In this document: positions 60,014 to 64,000 of the stretch, in pieces
Position numbering within the stretch: position 1 is the first letter of the stretch
How the letters are laid out: each line of letters opens with the position of its first letter
NCBI GenBank assembly: GCA_022701365.1
Contig: JAKUHH010000130.1
Location: 101,571 to 165,570 of the forward strand
Reading direction: 5' to 3'
Source: Mycocentrospora acerina
Lineage: Eukaryota > Ascomycota > Dothideomycetes > Pleosporales
DNA length: 64,000 bases
Translations under genes and position numbers: made by a program
The notes under the pieces: model-generated
The model's database searches: none
Seen by the model: only the letters and a program-made list of their open reading frames with translations
What the model was told of the DNA's origin: nothing

Positions 60014-62713
60014 ATGAGCACCACAAAAAAGTCACGCCGACAGCGTATCCAAGCCTTATGGTCGGGTCGTACACAAGCATCTTCAACCACTAACGACATT
60101 GCTTCCAAAATAGACAATTATCCTAGAGATACAACCCCACGGCTGGCACGGCACGCGAGCGATCCCCACCCCCAAGACCCTCGAATTACCGTCTCGTCAG
60201 ATTTATCCACATCCTCGACTAAGCCCACAAATGTCACCATGACCGCTAGGACGACTATCAGCTTCTCGCAGCCGGGCGTACAGCCACCCGTCTATGTTGT
60301 CACGTCCCTCAGCAACCCGCCATGGGAGACGCTCGAACTGGCCGCAGAAGGTGTCAGAACGTCTACTGGCGATCTAATATTTTCACGGCACTTTGATGAT
60401 GCCGCGGAAGGCAGCTATCAATACAAGATTCGAGTTGGAGAGGGTCACTGGGTTGTGGATGAGTCAAAAGAGACTGGTAGGCAGGTATCCAAGATTCGAT
60501 AGCACAGATACTGATGTTATGCAGCTACGGATGAGCACGGCAACCGCAACAATGTAATACAAGTCAAGGCTCCACCACTAGATATCCGAAAGGACAGCAC
60601 AATGGACGTTAGCGGATTGTCAAAAATACACAACACTCCAGTTCCATTCGTGGTGGTTGAGAAAGTGGAGGACAAAGAGCAACCGGAAATTGGGGATGTT
60701 AAGCCTCAAAGTTTACCTGTCGATGTCGCCAAGCGTGCTGCCGATGCCCAACCCGATATTGAAGTGGTAAGAGTAAACTCTCCGATCGAAGCCAAACAGT
60801 CGAATGCGCCCAAAGTTCCCCTACTCGTCGTTGAGAACACGGACGATAAACTCTTACTTGAAAAGCTTGTGATTGCTTCAGGAGATCACGTGAAGCCCAG
60901 CACGAATGATGAGCAGGCTGATCCTCTATTTCCGTATGAATCAGATCGTCCGGAAGCTCTGCCTGCAGAAAACATTGACGAAGGATCTGTACAGTCGTCT
61001 ACGGATCAGACGAGCTCTGACGATGTTGTAAACACGCCGTCAGAAGAAGATGAGACATTTGAAAATGACGAACTGAACCACGGCTCTCTGCTCTCGCATG
61101 AGGCACGACTCGGAAGAAGGATAAGTGAGCTCGACCGCGTACCGAAACTCGCACATGAAGAAGACATCGAAGAGGATGATGTTGACGAGTTGAATAACGG
61201 CCGTCTACTCCCTCATGAAGCTCGCTTCTTCAAACGTGGGGCGATACATAATGACGATGAGGATGAACTCAGTAAATCTCCACTGCTGTCGCACGAAACA
61301 GGCTTTTCGCAATTCAAGGGTAGCGATGCTGGCGAGTATAGCGACGACGACATGACCTCGCCGCACTCCAGACGATTCTTCAAAGGTGGAGCTTTTGAGT
61401 CTAGCCGGGTACCATCCTTTCCCCACGAGGCTATGGAGGACAATGGTTATGACGAATACGGTTCTCCTCTTTTACCTCACGAGCGCAGTATGTCAGCTAT
61501 CAGTATTTCCGGTTCCGAAAGATCTCTGGACGATGGTCTCTTTCTTCTCGATAAACGTCCAATGTCTGGGTATGAAACCACGAGTGCTAGAGACCACTTT
61601 GGTAGAAGCGATCGCGCATCGATTTTCAGAACGGGAACTGGCCACAGCACCCTTCCACACAAAATGCCCAAGACTGACGAAGAGGACGAAGCTCTGCGTG
61701 ACGTCTCGCTCGAGTCGTTTCCCACCAGCCGCGAACAAATCTTCGAGCGCGTGGCGACCATTGGCCATCGCCTTCCAGAGGATCAAGTCGTTGGCGAGCA
61801 ACATTCGCCATCGGCTTCTGTTTTATCTCAGGCATGCTCTTCGGCTGATCTTAGGCCAATCAGGTCGTATGCATCGATGCCTTCTGTTCAAGAAGAAAGC
61901 GACGATGATGACATTGAGGACCTACAAGGTCTCGATTCACCGGTGATGATGAGTGGTCCTCACACTCGTAATCCAAGATCAATCTCGGGCTTTAGAAAGG
62001 ACCCATATGCTACGCCCAAACCGGAGGAGGAAAAACAGCTTGAGTGGGTTGAAGAAGTCAAGGATGGGGTGCTAATTACTGGTACAACTGATTTTAGTGG
62101 AGCTGGCAGTGTCGGTAAACATGACGGGACCAAAGAATCTTCGACTTCCTCAGCCAAGTTGGTCGACTCGGTCGACCCTCCTGTCAGAGCTTTGAACTCA
62201 TTGGGTGCACCATTTACATCAAATGAACAATTTGATTCGAGTAGGGATAACGCGGTCTTGACTTCCGACTCGGAGTTTCGTCAACGTCGTGAGCCAGTGG
62301 AAGATTATACGAAAGCGTCTCCTAATTTGGCAGGCCCCTCTAAAGACACCAAGGAGAGTCTTGAAGACAAGGTCGCTCACTCAGTTACTCCTGCCGCGTC
62401 TCAGGAACAGCAGCTCGGCCAATCCTCGGAGCATGTTTCCCAGAGCTTGTCTCGCGTTGTGTTTGGTTCTGTTGGCCACATCTCAACCGCCTGTCTAGGC
62501 GATAAGAAACGTACTAGGTGAGTGGTTTACCATTTGGCTATCCCCTTTCCATAAATTTGTGGAGGCTCACTTCTGAGAAACTAACACGAAGAAACCCTTC
62601 TATCGTCTTATCTCGGATTATATGAAATAATGCTGACTATATACTTTAGTGTTTCGATTCTAGTTGCTGGTGCCGCTGTTGCAGCGTATTACTATTTGGT
62701 TGGATTGGCGTAA
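60014..62713 (+). CDS. tail-anchored protein with AMPK-type glycogen-binding-like domain
   Basis: Three exons, 60014-60476, 60525-62517 and 62650-62713, give 839 residues; introns are 48 bp (GTAGGC) and 132 bp (GTGAGT, GCTGAC). Residues about 82-175 resemble the AMPK1/CBM48 glycogen-binding fold: PVYVVTSLSNPPWETLELAA, FSRHFDDAAEGSYQYKIRVG, HWVVDESKET and TDEHGNRNNVIQV (spanning exon 1 and exon 2). The rest is long, acidic and disordered, with a degenerate repeated motif near 335-475: GSLLSHEARLGRR, GRLLPHEARFFKRG, SPLLSHETGF, SPLLPHERSM. Exon 3 encodes one C-terminal membrane helix (ILVAGAAVAAYYYLVGLA), so the protein is probably tail-anchored with the binding domain in the cytosol. The function is not known to me. 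The start may lie upstream if an extra 5' exon exists. Confidence 0.75.
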
Positions 62714-64000
62714 AGGCCAAGTACTGTTGTATCTCGAATAAGGAACTGCACAGCACGTCTTGGTACAGTACATACAGAACGATGATATGGCTCACGAGAT
62801 ATGGACACAGTTTGGGGCGTTTTGACACATGAGCGTGGTGTAACAGGGCATTCATTTTTGTTACTCTTATTATTTTTACTACCTAATGAGAACACTCGAC
62901 TCTTGAATTATTGTGCAATACATGCTTTTGACTGCATCATAAATGTCCAAGTCCTCGACCACGCCCGTACTACTGACATGGCAAGTAGATTACATGAGAC
63001 GGTCTTTGCCATTGTCGTGTTGCCAGGCCGGAGATGGCGATGGCAGCGGCAGTAACGGCAGCGCCAGGGGTGTTTGGAGAGACCAGTTATCTATGTATCC
63101 TAATCGGGGCGTAGTTCCCGAGGGGGATAGACTTCAACAAGCTTGCTTGTGCTAGAAATATATCCCCACCTCCTCCCCTTTCCCTCTCTAAGCCTTTCCC
63201 TCCCCAGGCCTTCCCATCTGTCCATATTCTGCACTCGACTCTATTGCTGGAGATCCCCTTTGATCCGTGACATTGCAGGGACACCATCCCCCCCCCCCCC
63301 TGATTCAGCGGAAATGGCAACGATAGAAAACCCAGCAGGATCTTCTGCCCAGTCTAAGCCGCGGATCGCATTAGATGTTCTAATTTCTCTCCTCTTTTTT
63401 TTTAAAAGACAAAAGCCCAGATTTTCTCCGTGACGATGTTGTCCGGAATGTGGAGAGTGCGCGAGCACAGACTGTGCGTGAGTGAGTGAGAGAGTGAGGC
63501 GTTGCGTCCGTGGGGAGGAGAAGACGAAGCGCGGCCGCCGGAAAGAATCGGCTGGCCTTGGTGCGTGCAAGGCAAAACTTGGCGGGGGAGTAGGTAGGTA
63601 GGTAACTCCGGGGCGCTCTCTATTTTTTTCTGGCATTTTAGTTAATGCGTGTTGCGATAAGAAGTGGAAAAAAATATTGAGCACGTGTGGTGGTGGTAGT
63701 GGTGGTGGTGGGATTCATCTTTTTGTGACAATTTGGAAATGGACATATGGAATTTGGTATTGATGGGGTTTTGTTCTACTGATGTTTGCGTGTGGTACGC
63801 CCTCCTCCTCCTCCTCCTCTTCAATCTCCTGGACAAATAACGTCCGATGCGAATCGCATATTTCCTCCCGACTTTCACTTCTCGAGGATAATCGAGCATC
63901 GCCCTTGATTTGATGTGATGTAGGCGACTATTTCGTGTCCTGGCGGTGTGACTTGCGGCTTGCAGCGCGCAAGCGATGGTTCTCCCCTTCCCCCCCCCCC
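62714..64000. other. right-edge intergenic stretch with low-complexity tracts
   Basis: No gene recognised. It holds a pyrimidine-rich zone (63150-63210), a C13 run (63288-63300), GTAGGTAGGTAG near 63592, a GGT-rich tract (63690-63712), a CTC trinucleotide array (63801-63819) and a C11 run at the very end (63990-64000). It may be the upstream region of a gene beyond the window. Confidence 0.5.

Overview
The window is nuclear DNA of a filamentous ascomycete. The evidence is short spliceosomal introns (46-138 bp) with GTATGT/GTAAGT-type donors and CTAAC/CTGAC branch points, a HET-domain gene, orthologues of single-copy fungal genes (ALG5, NIP7, NOC3, ISY1, ADE8, HAT1), and fungal-type secreted proteins. 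The gene set and intron style fit a Dothideomycete, probably of the order Pleosporales; that placement is inference.

Layout. 1-5 kb: a HET-domain gene broken by in-frame stops, running off the left edge, then an EST1/SMG7-like gene, both on the minus strand. 4.7-10.8 kb: a gene-poor stretch. 10.8-21.5 kb: an MFS transporter, tRNA-Ser(GCT), dolichyl-phosphate glucosyltransferase ALG5, a short diverged tandem duplication, a 75-residue small gene, a Kelch-repeat protein and a CaiB/BaiF-type CoA-transferase. 21.5-30.1 kb: a loosely packed block of small and extracytoplasmic genes: a 144-residue unknown, a secreted pro-protein resembling Celp0028-like effectors, a six-cysteine secreted protein, and a membrane-anchored beta-trefoil-like protein. 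31.8-38.5 kb: a conserved housekeeping block (NIP7 and NOC3 divergent, ISY1, a zinc alcohol dehydrogenase). 38.5-46 kb: a long gene-poor stretch with a telomere-like hexamer array interrupted by a 118-bp MITE-like element. 46-49.5 kb: a 1077-residue RING-H2/PH/vWA protein with the architecture of Ste5/Far1 pheromone scaffolds. 49.5-53.9 kb: another gene-poor stretch. 53.9-62.7 kb: a 65-residue cysteine protein, ADE8, HAT1 divergent from a ZIP metal transporter, and a tail-anchored protein with an AMPK-type glycogen-binding-like domain.

Functional links. NIP7 and NOC3 both act in 60S ribosome assembly and share a 226-bp promoter region. HAT1 and the ZIP gene share one of 326 bp. The secreted and surface genes lie between gene-poor stretches, a setting often seen for fungal host-interaction genes. 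I found no biosynthetic cluster, CRISPR array or intact transposon. All exon structures were built by eye from reading-frame continuity and splice motifs; none has been tested against transcripts.
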